Notes under the pieces: generated by a model
What the model was told of the DNA's origin: nothing
Seen by the model: the letters and a program-made list of their open reading frames with translations, nothing else
Databases searched by the model: none
Position numbers and translations under genes: made by a program
DNA from: Paenibacillus sp. EZ-K15
Lineage (GTDB): Bacteria; Bacillota; Bacilli; Paenibacillales; Paenibacillaceae
Length of the DNA: 64,000 bases
Assembly (NCBI RefSeq): GCF_002573715.1
Contig: NZ_PDHM01000022.1
Span: 50,425 to 114,424, forward strand
Direction: 5' to 3'
Shown here: positions 1-7,833 of the stretch, piece after piece
Layout of the letters: the number at the start of each line of letters is the position of its first letter
Position numbering within the stretch: the first letter of the stretch is position 1

Positions 1-66
1 GTAGGGGATTCGAACCCCTGTTACCTCCGTGAAAGGGAGGTGTCTTAACCCCTTGACCAACGGGCC
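1..66 (-). tRNA. tRNA-Glu (TTC), 3' end cut by window edge
   Basis: Read on the minus strand the sequence begins GGCCCGTTGGTCAAGGGG, carries a 7-base anticodon loop with TTC between complementary CCTCC and GGAGG arms, and has the T-loop GGTTCGAATCC. These give a D-arm, anticodon arm and T-arm in the right order. The last bases of the acceptor stem lie before position 1, so the gene is partial. It is the third tRNA of an Asn-Ser-Glu set that is interrupted here by a peptidase gene. Confidence 0.95.
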
Positions 67-182
67 ACTTTAACCACGTCGCCGTGACGACAAGATTGAG
101 TATAGCATAATTTCGAAAATGCTGGCAAGCTTTTTTTTCGTGAATTTTAATATTTATTTTCGGAGCTTTTTCGGCTTATAAA

Positions 183-878
183 TCAGCCTAAAAAATCCGG
201 CGTTAACTTCTCTTCTTGAACGCGATTTCCTTCGAGTTCCACATGGTATGCATGTGCATTTTTCCTTGAGCTTACGATCCTATGTAACTGCCCATTTTTA
301 AAATGTAATGCGGCCCCATCATCAGCAGCATATCCCGCTTGTGCTTCACCTTGAAGCACAAGTTTATGATAGGCAGGTCTTCTGTTGCTCTCTCCATCAT
401 AATGCGGGCAATGACTGCCTTGTAATATACCCAAGCCCTCAAGCTTGTACAAAGGCGCGTTCAACGGGTCCGTCACCCCTTGCTCAAACCAGCAAATGGA
501 ACCAGCGCTTAACCCGGTTAAGATGACGCCCTGTTCATACGCCTCTTTGAGTATCTGATCCAGGCCCCATTCCTTCCACAAGACCAGCATATTCCGGGTA
601 TTGCCCCCGCCAACATAAATGATATCCTTCTCGAGTACAAAAGACCGAAGATCGGCAAAGTTCGGCTGGAACAGCGACAGATGACTGGGAGTACACGGCA
701 GTGTCCGGAAAGCATGATAGAAACGTTCAACATAACCATCCGCATCCCCGCTTGCCGTCGGAACAAAACACACTTCAGGCAATTCTTTCGATACTTGTGC
801 CAAAACATAGCGATCAAGCAGCAAATTATCCGGTTCCATCGAAAAACCGCCGCCACCCATTGCAATAATCTGTTTCAT
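183..878 (-). CDS. Peptidase S51 (dipeptidase E-like) family protein
   Basis: 231 aa, cytoplasmic, no signal peptide. The N-terminal GGGGFSME stretch, YVGGGNT near residue 90 and the nucleophile elbow GLSAGSICW near residue 123 (Ser in SAGS) are typical of the peptidase S51 family, class-I glutamine-amidotransferase-like serine peptidases related to dipeptidase E, which release N-terminal aspartyl dipeptides. The substrate of this member is not known. A GGGGGGAA ribosome site lies about 9 bases before the ATG. It stands alone between tRNA-Ser and tRNA-Glu, so it looks like an insertion into a tRNA cluster. Confidence 0.85.
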   Translation of the reverse strand: MKQIIAMGGGGFSMEPDNLLLDRYVLAQVSKELPEVCFVPTASGDADGYVERFYHAFRTLPCTPSHLSLFQPNFADLRSFVLEKDIIYVGGGNTRNMLVLWKEWGLDQILKEAYEQGVILTGLSAGSICWFEQGVTDPLNAPLYKLEGLGILQGSHCPHYDGESNRRPAYHKLVLQGEAQAGYAADDGAALHFKNGQLHRIVSSRKNAHAYHVELEGNRVQEEKLTPDFLG

Positions 879-1007
879 TGAGCTCTATTCCCCCCGTTCA
901 CGCTCAACGAAAGAGAGAAGGATACTCTCCCTTCGGTCGAGACTGCGATGTATGCCTAACGCCGCTTATGCTCCGACGAACCCTATCTAGGGTTCTCTTC
1001 CCTATGC

Positions 1008-1043
1008 AAAAAAAAGCCCCCGATCACTTGGTGATGGGAGCTT
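1008..1043 (-). terminator. Rho-independent terminator after tRNA-Asn/Ser
   Basis: A GC-rich stem (AAGCccCCgATCAC pairing with GTGATgGGagCTT, 3-base loop) is followed on the minus strand by eight T residues. It lies just downstream of tRNA-Ser and ends the tRNA-Asn-Ser transcript before the peptidase gene. Confidence 0.8.
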
Positions 1044-1062
1044 TCTTCGATGTAACGCTCAA

Positions 1063-1151
1063 CGGAGAGAGAGGGATTCGAACCCTCGCACCGCTTACGC
1101 AGTCTAACCCCTTAGCAGAGGGTCCCCTTATAGCCACTTGGGTATCTCTCC
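1063..1151 (-). tRNA. tRNA-Ser (GCT)
   Basis: On the minus strand the acceptor stem GGAGAGA/TCTCTCC is followed by a G discriminator base. The anticodon loop carries GCT, and a long variable arm (about 15 bases) precedes the T-arm, as expected for serine tRNA. The CCA end is not encoded: the next bases are TTG. Confidence 0.95.
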
Positions 1152-1154
1152 ATA

Positions 1155-1230
1155 TGGCTCCCCGAACAGGACTCGAACCTGTGACAACTCGATTAACAGT
1201 CGAGTGCTCTACCAACTGAGCTATCAGGGA
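1155..1230 (-). tRNA. tRNA-Asn (GTT)
   Basis: On the minus strand the gene reads TCCCTGATAGCTCAGTTGGT, then an anticodon loop with GTT, a T-loop GGTTCGAGTCC and an encoded CCA. It is 76 nt long and lies 3 nt from tRNA-Ser, so both are processed from one transcript. Confidence 0.96.
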
Positions 1231-1250
1231 ACATTAAGTTGGATATTAAT

Positions 1251-1279
1251 AATTTATCATGACTTCATAGGGGAGTCAA
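1251..1279 (-). promoter_or_regulatory. SigA-type promoter for the tRNA-Asn-Ser transcript
   Basis: On the minus strand TTGACT (1279-1274) and TAAATT (1256-1251) are 17 bases apart, about 20 bases before tRNA-Asn. The -35 box lies inside the last codons of sprT, so the tRNA promoter overlaps the end of the upstream gene. Confidence 0.65.
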
Positions 1280-1763
1280 GCTTCAGAAGCGTAAGGCGTC
1301 CGGCGCACTTTCCGCACCGATAACGAGCCGGATTCATCTTCCGTTTACGGAGGTATTCAGTCCCGCAGGCACTGCAGCGAAGTTTATATCGATAAGGTTC
1401 CGGTTGACGACGGCCCGCAGCCTTGCCCTTCGGCAGGGATTTGCAGAAACGGCTTCCTCCAACGGCTTGCAGCAGGCTTTTGAAATCAGCGTCCCGATGC
1501 CGATATCCCCGGCCCGCAATATGCAGATGATAATGGCACAGCTCATGCTTAATGATTTTCTCCACCTCTTCCCTGCCGTGCGTAGCCAGCTGATGCGGAT
1601 TGATCTCGATATGATGGCTTTTCATGAAATAGCGGCCGCCTGTTGAGGACAATCGCCGGTTAAACGTCGCCTTGTGCCTGAACGGAACCCGGAAGCTCTC
1701 CAGCGAGATTTTCTCAACCCATGCCTGCAGTTCTTCATTGCTCATCTCGTTCATCGTCACCAT
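1257..1763 (-). CDS. sprT: SprT-like zinc metalloprotease-fold protein (YdcK/SprT family)
   Basis: 168 aa. The zinc motif HELCHYHL (near residue 90) is the HExxH of the SprT family. The C-terminus has a CxxC...CxxC zinc ribbon (CSACG and CGKC), also standard for SprT. Length is close to the about 150-aa Bacillus protein. The start has an AAGGAAGG site 6 bases upstream. The cellular role of bacterial SprT is not well defined. The protein lies next to the tRNA cluster and near cmpA and tex, as in B. subtilis. Confidence 0.9.
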   Translation of the reverse strand: MVTMNEMSNEELQAWVEKISLESFRVPFRHKATFNRRLSSTGGRYFMKSHHIEINPHQLATHGREEVEKIIKHELCHYHLHIAGRGYRHRDADFKSLLQAVGGSRFCKSLPKGKAAGRRQPEPYRYKLRCSACGTEYLRKRKMNPARYRCGKCAGRLTLLKLDSPMKS

Positions 1764-1860
1764 GTCTATCCTTCCTTTTGGCTTATAAATGCTACTTGAA
1801 TTTTAACTTCTCTCTGGGCTACACTGTCAAGTAGAAAGTATGGAGGGAGAACCTGCAATC

Positions 1861-2211
1861 ATGCCAAACATGCGCTACGTTATTTTAAAAGGACAGGACG
1901 AGCTGTTATTTGTCGAAATGCCCAGTGACTATGCTTACCAGCTCAGTGCTTTAAATTTACGCCTCAATAAGGAAATCGATAAACTCACCGCCGCAGGCAA
2001 ACCTCAGCTGCCTCTTGCTGTAGCCGAATGCGACAATCTGGATCTGCTGCAGGAATCGCTGAGCATTCAAGGTGGTCTGGAATACATAAATGAGCTTGAG
2101 TTGGCCTTTGCTTCCCTTAAGGAAACGGAATATCCGCTCATCTCGCTGCTTACCGAAATTCGGGCTCTCCAAGCGCAGCTTGAGCAATGGTACGAGGAAG
2201 AAGCGCAATAA
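1861..2211 (+). CDS. Conserved hypothetical protein, acidic helical
   Basis: 116 aa with no recognised domain. It starts PNMRYVILKGQDELLFVEMP and is then helix-rich with heptad-like leucines and many Glu residues, ending QWYEEEAQ. It has no signal peptide or membrane segment. The start at 1861 is preferred because GGAGGG lies 13 bases upstream; an in-frame ATG at 1840 overlaps that site. It is 80 bases upstream of cmpA on the same strand and may be cotranscribed. Function unknown. Confidence 0.6.
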   Translation: MPNMRYVILKGQDELLFVEMPSDYAYQLSALNLRLNKEIDKLTAAGKPQLPLAVAECDNLDLLQESLSIQGGLEYINELELAFASLKETEYPLISLLTEIRALQAQLEQWYEEEAQ

Positions 2212-2291
2212 TCGAGGTAGACCTGCACGCTTTGGGCTTTTTCCCCATATGCTATCCATACAGATGGAATTAGCAAGAGGAGGAGATACCC

Positions 2292-2423
2292 TTGCCGCAA
2301 TGGCTCTGCAATCAATTGACACGCGCCTTTCGCAAAAAGGACAGACGTCAGATCAAGCTGCTGAACGAATGCTGGTACTTTTACCGGAATGCCCCGGGCG
2401 AAGAAAACTCGAATGCACGTTAG
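2292..2423 (+). CDS. cmpA: Cortex morphogenetic protein CmpA
   Basis: A 43-aa protein starting with TTG after a strong AGGAGGAG site. It reads MPQWLCNQLTRAFRKKD, then RQIKLLNECWYFYRN. The PxWL start and the IKLLNxCWYFYR core match CmpA of B. subtilis (about 37 aa), a small sporulation protein that takes part in SpoIVA quality control and cortex assembly in the mother cell. Its place beside sprT and tex fits the Bacillus order. The C-terminus (APGEENSNAR) is a little longer than usual. Confidence 0.9.
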   Translation: MPQWLCNQLTRAFRKKDRRQIKLLNECWYFYRNAPGEENSNAR

Positions 2424-2451
2424 GGCACTGCAACCGATCCATATGTATGAC

Positions 2452-2485
2452 AATAAGCCGGACACTCTGTCCGGCTTATTTTTGC
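2452..2485 (+). terminator. Rho-independent terminator after cmpA
   Basis: AATAAGCCGGACA and GTCCGGCTTATT form a 12-13 bp stem with a 4-base loop and a following TTTTT run on the plus strand. Confidence 0.85.
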
Positions 2486-2521
2486 ATTTTATTATGATGG
2501 CTGAATGGTCGAATCTTGCAC

Positions 2522-2992
2522 TTATAATTCGCTGCGTTTAGCTGGCCAGGAGCCCTGAAGCTTCCGGAGAAAAACAATTTGTCCCGTATGATACGCATCA
2601 TGCATGATTAAGCTAAGTATTCGCTGCGGTGATTCGATGATCTCCGCCTCCGACATCTCCTCAATCTTCTGTCTTAACGCTGCATGAACTTCCTGAAGCT
2701 GCTCCCGAGCCGTATTCCATGCGTCCTCACTTGTTTCGTGAATGAGAAACGTCTCGTCGTTACCAATCCCTTCATTATGGAGCGGTGTCCCTTCCAATCT
2801 TCCGAGCAAACGCTGTTTGTAATACAGCAAATGCTGCACGTTCTCCCAAATAGAATTCGCCGCCTGCCCTTCCGGTTTCCACAATGCCTGCTCGACCGTA
2901 ACTTCCTTCAGGGCAGGAAGAATCGGCGGATACCAATCCTCTTGCCCCATCGCATAATCCCAGTTTTGGAGCAGCACTTCCTTCATGTTCAT
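2522..2992 (-). CDS. DinB family protein
   Basis: 156 aa, four-helix-bundle DinB/YfiT type. A His near residue 55 (VQHLLYY) and the C-terminal HDAYHTGQ motif are the usual three-histidine metal site of this superfamily, which includes thiol-dependent S-transferases. The substrate is not predictable. The start at 2992 (MNMKEV) is chosen because GGAGG lies 8 bases before it; the first in-frame ATG at 2998 is only 2 bases from that site. Confidence 0.85.
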   Translation of the reverse strand: MNMKEVLLQNWDYAMGQEDWYPPILPALKEVTVEQALWKPEGQAANSIWENVQHLLYYKQRLLGRLEGTPLHNEGIGNDETFLIHETSEDAWNTAREQLQEVHAALRQKIEEMSEAEIIESPQRILSLIMHDAYHTGQIVFLRKLQGSWPAKRSEL

Positions 2993-3138
2993 AACCATCG
3001 CCTCCGCTTCATAATTGTAACCATCATAAATAAAATAGAACGTTACATAAAAATTAACACACTTCAGACCCCATTACAAGTAACTAGCAACATTAAGATT
3101 TACTTGTTACAATAATGAGATGAGAAAGGATGAGTTTC

Positions 3139-3702
3139 ATGTTATGGGATGATTTTATAAATAGCGAATGGCATGACTGGAGAGGCAGCGGCCGATCTGA
3201 GGATCGGCTTGCCCGTGAGGATTGGCTCACCGATTTTATAAACGAGTACAATCTCCCAATCTCCGTTCCGCTGACTTCGGATGAACTGGGACTTCTCCGG
3301 CAGCTTCGTTCCTTCCTGTTAACGTGTGTTCAACACATCGTCGAGGGAGAGTCGCCTTCCCCCATGGAGATAGAGGAATTAAACCGCTGGATGGCTGCCG
3401 GACCCGTTATTCGCCAGCTCAAGATAGATGAGGATCAAAAATTTGTACTGGCTTATACCCTGCAAAATCCTGGCTTGCAAGCAGTGGCTGCCGAGATTGC
3501 CGGATCCTTGGCGCAAACCATCGAGCAAGGCGAGTTATCCCGGTTTCGCATCTGCACGAATCCCGATTGCCTCTGGGTATATTACGACGACACGCGAAAC
3601 CGTTCCAAACGATATTGCGATGATAAAATGTGCGGCAATCTGATGAAGGTCAGACGGTTTCGGGCGAAGAAAAAGCAGCAATCTTCGGGCAGCGAGAGTT
3701 AA
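3139..3702 (+). CDS. CGNR zinc-finger / ABATE-domain putative transcription regulator
   Basis: 187 aa. The N-terminal two thirds are helical and resemble the ABATE stress-linked domain. The C-terminus has CTNPDC, then RYCDDKMCGN and a basic tail RRFRAKKK, which is the treble-clef CGNR zinc finger thought to bind DNA. The start MLWDDF has AAAGG 9 bases upstream; an ATG at 3130 lies too close to the site. The gene is divergent from DinB, with about 145 bases between them. Confidence 0.8.
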   Translation: MLWDDFINSEWHDWRGSGRSEDRLAREDWLTDFINEYNLPISVPLTSDELGLLRQLRSFLLTCVQHIVEGESPSPMEIEELNRWMAAGPVIRQLKIDEDQKFVLAYTLQNPGLQAVAAEIAGSLAQTIEQGELSRFRICTNPDCLWVYYDDTRNRSKRYCDDKMCGNLMKVRRFRAKKKQQSSGSES

Positions 3703-3768
3703 GCCGGGTGTTTATGCTGGGCGCTGTCTAACACAATATACATTTCGAACTAACTGAGGTGAGTAGTC

Positions 3769-4209
3769 ATGAGCATCAAAAGGGTAACTCAAGCAGAATT
3801 GCCTTGGGTCAATCAACAATACGAACACATCGGCTTTCAGCCAAGTTCACTGGACAATGAAATTATTGCCATCGTAATGTCGCAAGACGACTACGCAGGG
3901 ATCGGCCGATTGGTTAAACTTAATGACCACGAGGCGGAGCTCGGCGGTGTTTATATTCTGGACAAGTTTAGAGGACAGTCCCTGGCACACGAAATCGTCA
4001 CGTTTCTTGTAGAGGAATCAAAAAGATTGGGCCTAGATACGGTATACTGCATTCCGTTTGAAGAGCTGCAGCATTTCTATAAGAAGTTTGGTTTTCATGA
4101 ATTCGATGTATCTGCTCCCACAGTCGAACCCAAAATTCTAACAAAATATCACTGGTGTCTGGAAAGTTACGATAAAAACGTCCTGCTGCTAAAGCTGAAC
4201 CATCGCTAA
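3769..4209 (+). CDS. GNAT family N-acetyltransferase
   Basis: 146 aa. The segment LGGVYILDKFRGQSLAHEIV carries the acetyl-CoA binding region (motif A, R-G-Q-S-L-A in place of the usual RxxGxG/A), and FYKKFGFHEF is the typical C-terminal motif B. A GAGGTG site lies 11 bases before the ATG. Substrate unknown. The same-strand neighbour is the CGNR protein, 66 bases upstream. Confidence 0.8.
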   Translation: MSIKRVTQAELPWVNQQYEHIGFQPSSLDNEIIAIVMSQDDYAGIGRLVKLNDHEAELGGVYILDKFRGQSLAHEIVTFLVEESKRLGLDTVYCIPFEELQHFYKKFGFHEFDVSAPTVEPKILTKYHWCLESYDKNVLLLKLNHR

Positions 4210-4257
4210 ACCCATCGCCAGGACATATCCCCATTAGCTATTAGTACAGGGCAGTTA

Positions 4258-4302
4258 TGCAAAAAAGAGCCGTTTCTCCCCAAAGGAGATACGGCTCTTC
4301 TA
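4258..4302 (-). terminator. Terminator after tex (bidirectional stem)
   Basis: AGAGCCGTATCTCC and GGAGAAACGGCTCT form a long stem with TTTTTT following on the minus strand. It also ends the plus-strand GNAT gene, but the T run is better for the minus strand. Confidence 0.8.
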
Positions 4303-4319
4303 TTACGCTGCAGTACCTA

Positions 4320-6533
4320 TCACTGATCTTTCGGCTTGCGCATCGTCAATCCGACGCGGCCTTTTTTCAAATCTACATTCAGCACCCACACGGTAACGTT
4401 ATCCCCCACAGAGACAACATCCATCGGGTGTTTGACAAATCCATCGCTCAGCTGGGAAATATGCACCAGGCCGTCGCTCTTGATGCCGATATCCACAAAG
4501 GCGCCAAAATCGATGACATTGCGTACCGTTCCCTGCAGCTCCATTCCCGGCATAAGATCCTCGATCTTCAGCACGTCCTGGCGGAAAATCGGCAGCGGCA
4601 GCTCCTCCCGCGGATCGCGTCCCGGACGCTGCAAGCTGTCCAGAATATCGCGCAGGGTCGGTACACCAACCTCCAGCTTCACGGCAAGGTTCTCCGGCTG
4701 CTGGGCATCCAGCAGTTCAGCGAGCTCCTTGCTGCCGAGCTTGTCCAGACTTACCTGAAGCTCCTGGAACAAACGGTCAACCACCGCATAGGATTCCGGG
4801 TGAATCGGGGTGCGATCCAGTATGTTCTCGCCTTCCGATATCCGCATAAAGCCCACGCACTGTTCATAGGTCTTGGCACCGAGACGCGGAACCTTCTGCA
4901 GCTGCTTCCGGCTGACAAACTTCCCGTTCTCTTCCCGATATTTCACGATATTTTTGGCAATGGTGGCATTGATGCCAGCCACATAGGAGAGTAGTGACGG
5001 CGATGCCGTATTCACATCCACCCCGACATGGTTAACCGCAGACTCTACGACGGCTTTCAGGCTCTCCTCCAGATGCTTCTGGGTGACGTCATGCTGATAT
5101 TGGCCTACACCGATCGATTTCGGATCGATCTTCACCAGCTCGGCCAGCGGATCCTGCACACGGCGTGCGATCGAGGCCGCGCTGCGCTCGGCAACATCCA
5201 GATCAGGGAACTCTTCCTGAGCCAGCTTCGAGGCCGAGTACACGCTTGCTCCCGCTTCATTAACGATGAGGTAAGCCAGCTCAGGGTCAGCAAGTTCCGC
5301 AATGACTTCTTCGGCTACGAATTGCTCCGTTTCACGGGATGCCGTACCGTTTCCAATGACAATAAGCTTGATGCCGTATTTTGCAATCAGCTCTTTAATC
5401 TTCGCGGCCGCCTCCTGCTTCTTGTTGGCCGGCGGCGTCGGATAGGTTACAGCTACCTCAAGCAGCTTGCCTGTATCATCGACCACCGCAAGCTTACAAC
5501 CGGTACGGTAAGCCGGGTCAACGCCCAGCACACAGCGACCTTTCACCGGCGGCTGCAGCAGCAGGCTGCGCAGGTTCCCCGCAAAGATGGAGATTGCCTG
5601 GTTCTCCCCTTTTTCCGTCAGTTCACCCCGCACTTCCCGTTCAATCGATGGGGCAATAAGACGCTTGTATGAATCCTCGATCACCGCCGTAAGAATATCC
5701 GAGACGGCAGATGGACCTTTAAGCACCTGCTTGCCGATATACGCGTGAATGGAATCGGAAGGAACATCAAGCCCCACCTTCAGAATATTCTCGCGCTCTC
5801 CCCGGTTAATGGCCAAAATCCGGTGCGGCGGCATTTTCTTCGCCAATTCCCGATAATTGTAATAGTTCTCGTATACGGATTCCACTTCGGTATCCTTCGC
5901 CTCTGAGGTCAATAAGCCGTGGTCCAGGCTGTATCTGCGTACCCAGGAACGAACGGTTGCGTCATCGGCAATGTTTTCGGCCAATATATCCATCGCGCCT
6001 TGCACAGCCTCTTCTGCCGAAGCCACACCCTTCTCCTCATCAACATACTTGGCTGCCTCAACCATCACATCAGCCTGCTTCGGCTGCGACCATATCCATT
6101 CCGACAGCGGCTCAAGTCCTTTTTCCTTGGCGACGCTGGCCCGGGTTTTACGTTTCTGCTTATACGGACGGTAGAGATCTTCTACCTCCTGCAGCTTAAC
6201 GGCTGCCGTAATCGACGCCTTCAGATCTTCCGTTAGCTTGCCTTGCTCCTCTATGATGCGAATGACTTCCCGCTTACGGACCTCCAAATTGCGCAAATAA
6301 CCTGTCCGCTCTTCAATATCACGTAATTGGTTCTCATCCAGTTCGCCTGTCATTTCCTTACGGTAACGCGCAATAAACGGTATGGTATTGCCCTCATCCA
6401 GAAGTTCAACGGTCGTGCGCACCTGTTTTTCGGACAATTGAAGCTCCTTCGCGATCTGCTTCACGATCCGTTTCGATTCTTCCTTGCGAATCTGTTCCTC
6501 ATTTACTTCCACAACAGCTTCTAATTCAGACAA
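4320..6533 (-). CDS. tex: Tex RNA-binding transcription accessory protein (YdcI type)
   Basis: 737 aa, full length for Tex. The N-terminal helical HTH region has the typical NTIPFIARYRKE stretch (about 50-62). The central YqgF-like RNase H fold begins VLGVDPAYRTGCK. A helix-hairpin-helix follows around NTASPSLLSYVAGI, and a C-terminal S1 RNA-binding domain ends the protein (LQGTVRNVIDFGAFVDIG, GLVHISQLS). Tex is a cytoplasmic nucleic-acid binding factor that affects transcription. The start is TTG with AGAGGG 7 bases upstream. Confidence 0.95.
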   Translation of the reverse strand: MSELEAVVEVNEEQIRKEESKRIVKQIAKELQLSEKQVRTTVELLDEGNTIPFIARYRKEMTGELDENQLRDIEERTGYLRNLEVRKREVIRIIEEQGKLTEDLKASITAAVKLQEVEDLYRPYKQKRKTRASVAKEKGLEPLSEWIWSQPKQADVMVEAAKYVDEEKGVASAEEAVQGAMDILAENIADDATVRSWVRRYSLDHGLLTSEAKDTEVESVYENYYNYRELAKKMPPHRILAINRGERENILKVGLDVPSDSIHAYIGKQVLKGPSAVSDILTAVIEDSYKRLIAPSIEREVRGELTEKGENQAISIFAGNLRSLLLQPPVKGRCVLGVDPAYRTGCKLAVVDDTGKLLEVAVTYPTPPANKKQEAAAKIKELIAKYGIKLIVIGNGTASRETEQFVAEEVIAELADPELAYLIVNEAGASVYSASKLAQEEFPDLDVAERSAASIARRVQDPLAELVKIDPKSIGVGQYQHDVTQKHLEESLKAVVESAVNHVGVDVNTASPSLLSYVAGINATIAKNIVKYREENGKFVSRKQLQKVPRLGAKTYEQCVGFMRISEGENILDRTPIHPESYAVVDRLFQELQVSLDKLGSKELAELLDAQQPENLAVKLEVGVPTLRDILDSLQRPGRDPREELPLPIFRQDVLKIEDLMPGMELQGTVRNVIDFGAFVDIGIKSDGLVHISQLSDGFVKHPMDVVSVGDNVTVWVLNVDLKKGRVGLTMRKPKDQ

Positions 6534-6738
6534 TGATATCCCTCTTTCTTCAATGAAACTATATTTGCTATTATCCCAAACTTAAGCGCTCATTTCCACT
6601 ACATCGCTCACTTCATAAGGCTTTAAGCTACTTTTAATGTCAATTTCATCTAATTTTAAGATTTAATTTATATTCTTATTGTACGAACATGCTGCTGCCG
6701 GATATCCACACCTCATTACAATCAGGGGGTCACCTTAA

Positions 6739-6837
6739 ATGAATGACAAACATGCGATTGCCTGGTCCGTTGTCTGCCTTTTGTTTATCGCAGCGGCGGT
6801 CACTACGGCCTACATCCTCATACCTACAAACATGTAA
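6739..6837 (+). CDS. Small single-pass membrane protein (32 aa)
   Basis: ATG at 6739 follows AGGGGGT by about 8 bases. The product begins MNDKHAIAWSVVCLLF, runs on through one hydrophobic helix (about residues 8-28) and ends IPTNM. A terminator follows at 6896. It is divergent from tex. No family recognised; the ribosome site, helix and terminator argue for a real gene. Confidence 0.55.
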   Translation: MNDKHAIAWSVVCLLFIAAAVTTAYILIPTNM

Positions 6838-6895
6838 TCCACCAATCTCCAGTCCCATGCAGCAATTGCCGAGCCTTCAAACATACCATCCATAT

Positions 6896-6930
6896 AAAAA
6901 CCCTCAAGGAGTTACTCCTTGAGGGTTTTT
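6896..6930 (-). terminator. Bidirectional terminator between the small ORF and ndoA
   Basis: AAAAACCCTCAAGGAG and CTCCTTGAGGGTTTTT form a perfect 16-bp stem with a short loop, giving T runs on both strands. It serves both the plus-strand small gene and the minus-strand ndoA transcript. Confidence 0.88.
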
Positions 6931-6972
6931 AGTCATAACATTCTATGTGGAAAACGCAATGCTTGAATGGAA

Positions 6973-7323
6973 TCAAAAATCAATCAAGCCCAGACTTATT
7001 TGCAGGGAATCATCCACCTTACTCATCATTTCATCATCAAGATGGGTGATTTTGTCAGTTAGCCGCTGCTTATCAATCGTCCGGATCTGCTCTAGCAAAA
7101 TGACGGAATCCCGGTCAAATCCATGCGACGCCGCGTCGATTTCGACGTGAGTCGGCAGCTTGGCTTTTTGAATCTGTGCCGTAATGGCTGCAACAATCAC
7201 AGTCGGACTAAACCGGTTGCCGATATCGTTCTGAATGACAAGGACCGGCCTTACGCCGCCCTGCTCAGAACCGACAACAGGTGATAAATCCGCAAAAAAT
7301 ACGTCGCCCCGTTTAACGATCAC
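6973..7323 (-). CDS. ndoA: EndoA (MazF/PemK family) mRNA interferase toxin
   Basis: 116 aa, the usual length. VKRGDVFFADLSPVVGSEQG, the RPVLVIQND segment and HVEIDAASHG are hallmark segments of Bacillus EndoA, a sequence-specific endoribonuclease (UACAU in B. subtilis). Arg in the GGVRPV loop and Thr in PTVIV are the usual active-site region. The GTG start lies 3 bases after the stop of the antitoxin gene, so translation is coupled. The pair follows alr, as in Bacillus. Confidence 0.95.
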   Translation of the reverse strand: MIVKRGDVFFADLSPVVGSEQGGVRPVLVIQNDIGNRFSPTVIVAAITAQIQKAKLPTHVEIDAASHGFDRDSVILLEQIRTIDKQRLTDKITHLDDEMMSKVDDSLQISLGLIDF

Positions 7324-7326
7324 TGT

Positions 7327-7608
7327 CTACACCCCGCTTACTAAGCGGTCTAGAGTGTTGTCTGCATCTTCCTCCGCGTGAAACGCCTCAGAAGCCATGG
7401 TCAGGTTAATTTTGGCCATTTCCATATAACCCCGCTGCATGGATTCACGAATGTAACGTTTCTTCCGTTCATTCAGGTACAACTTCATGGCTTGCCTAAT
7501 AAGCTCACTGCGGTTGGAATTTTCCAGCTGAGCGATCCCGTCCACTTCCTGCAAAAGATGATCCGGTAAACTGATCATGATTCGTTTGGTGTTCTGCATA
7601 TTGGCCAC
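7327..7608 (-). CDS. ndoAI: EndoAI antitoxin (ribbon-helix-helix, MazE-like)
   Basis: 93 aa. The N-terminal RHH domain (KRIMISLPDHLLQEVD, then SNRSELIRQAMKLYL) would dimerise and bind DNA, and the C-terminal part (QRGYMEMAKINLTMASEA, ending TLDRLVSGV) is the segment that binds EndoA in this family. Start at GTG with GGGGGTG 9 bases upstream; an ATG at 7599 is an alternative. Transcribed just before ndoA. Confidence 0.93.
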   Translation of the reverse strand: MANMQNTKRIMISLPDHLLQEVDGIAQLENSNRSELIRQAMKLYLNERKKRYIRESMQRGYMEMAKINLTMASEAFHAEEDADNTLDRLVSGV

Positions 7609-7833
7609 CCTCTATTACACCCCCACAACCTTCTCGCCTGTGCACCAGTATTACATTATTCAAGGAAAATTATACAAAAGAATATATATGCCGAAGGTAT
7701 ATCAAGTATGCTGCATATCATTATAAACTACAATCGACACTTTCGTACAGACTTAAACGACATATTCCTAATTCGGGAAGGTCTGTACTTATTCCTTCTT
7801 TCCTGAATAAATTACTTAGGGTGACATGACTTG

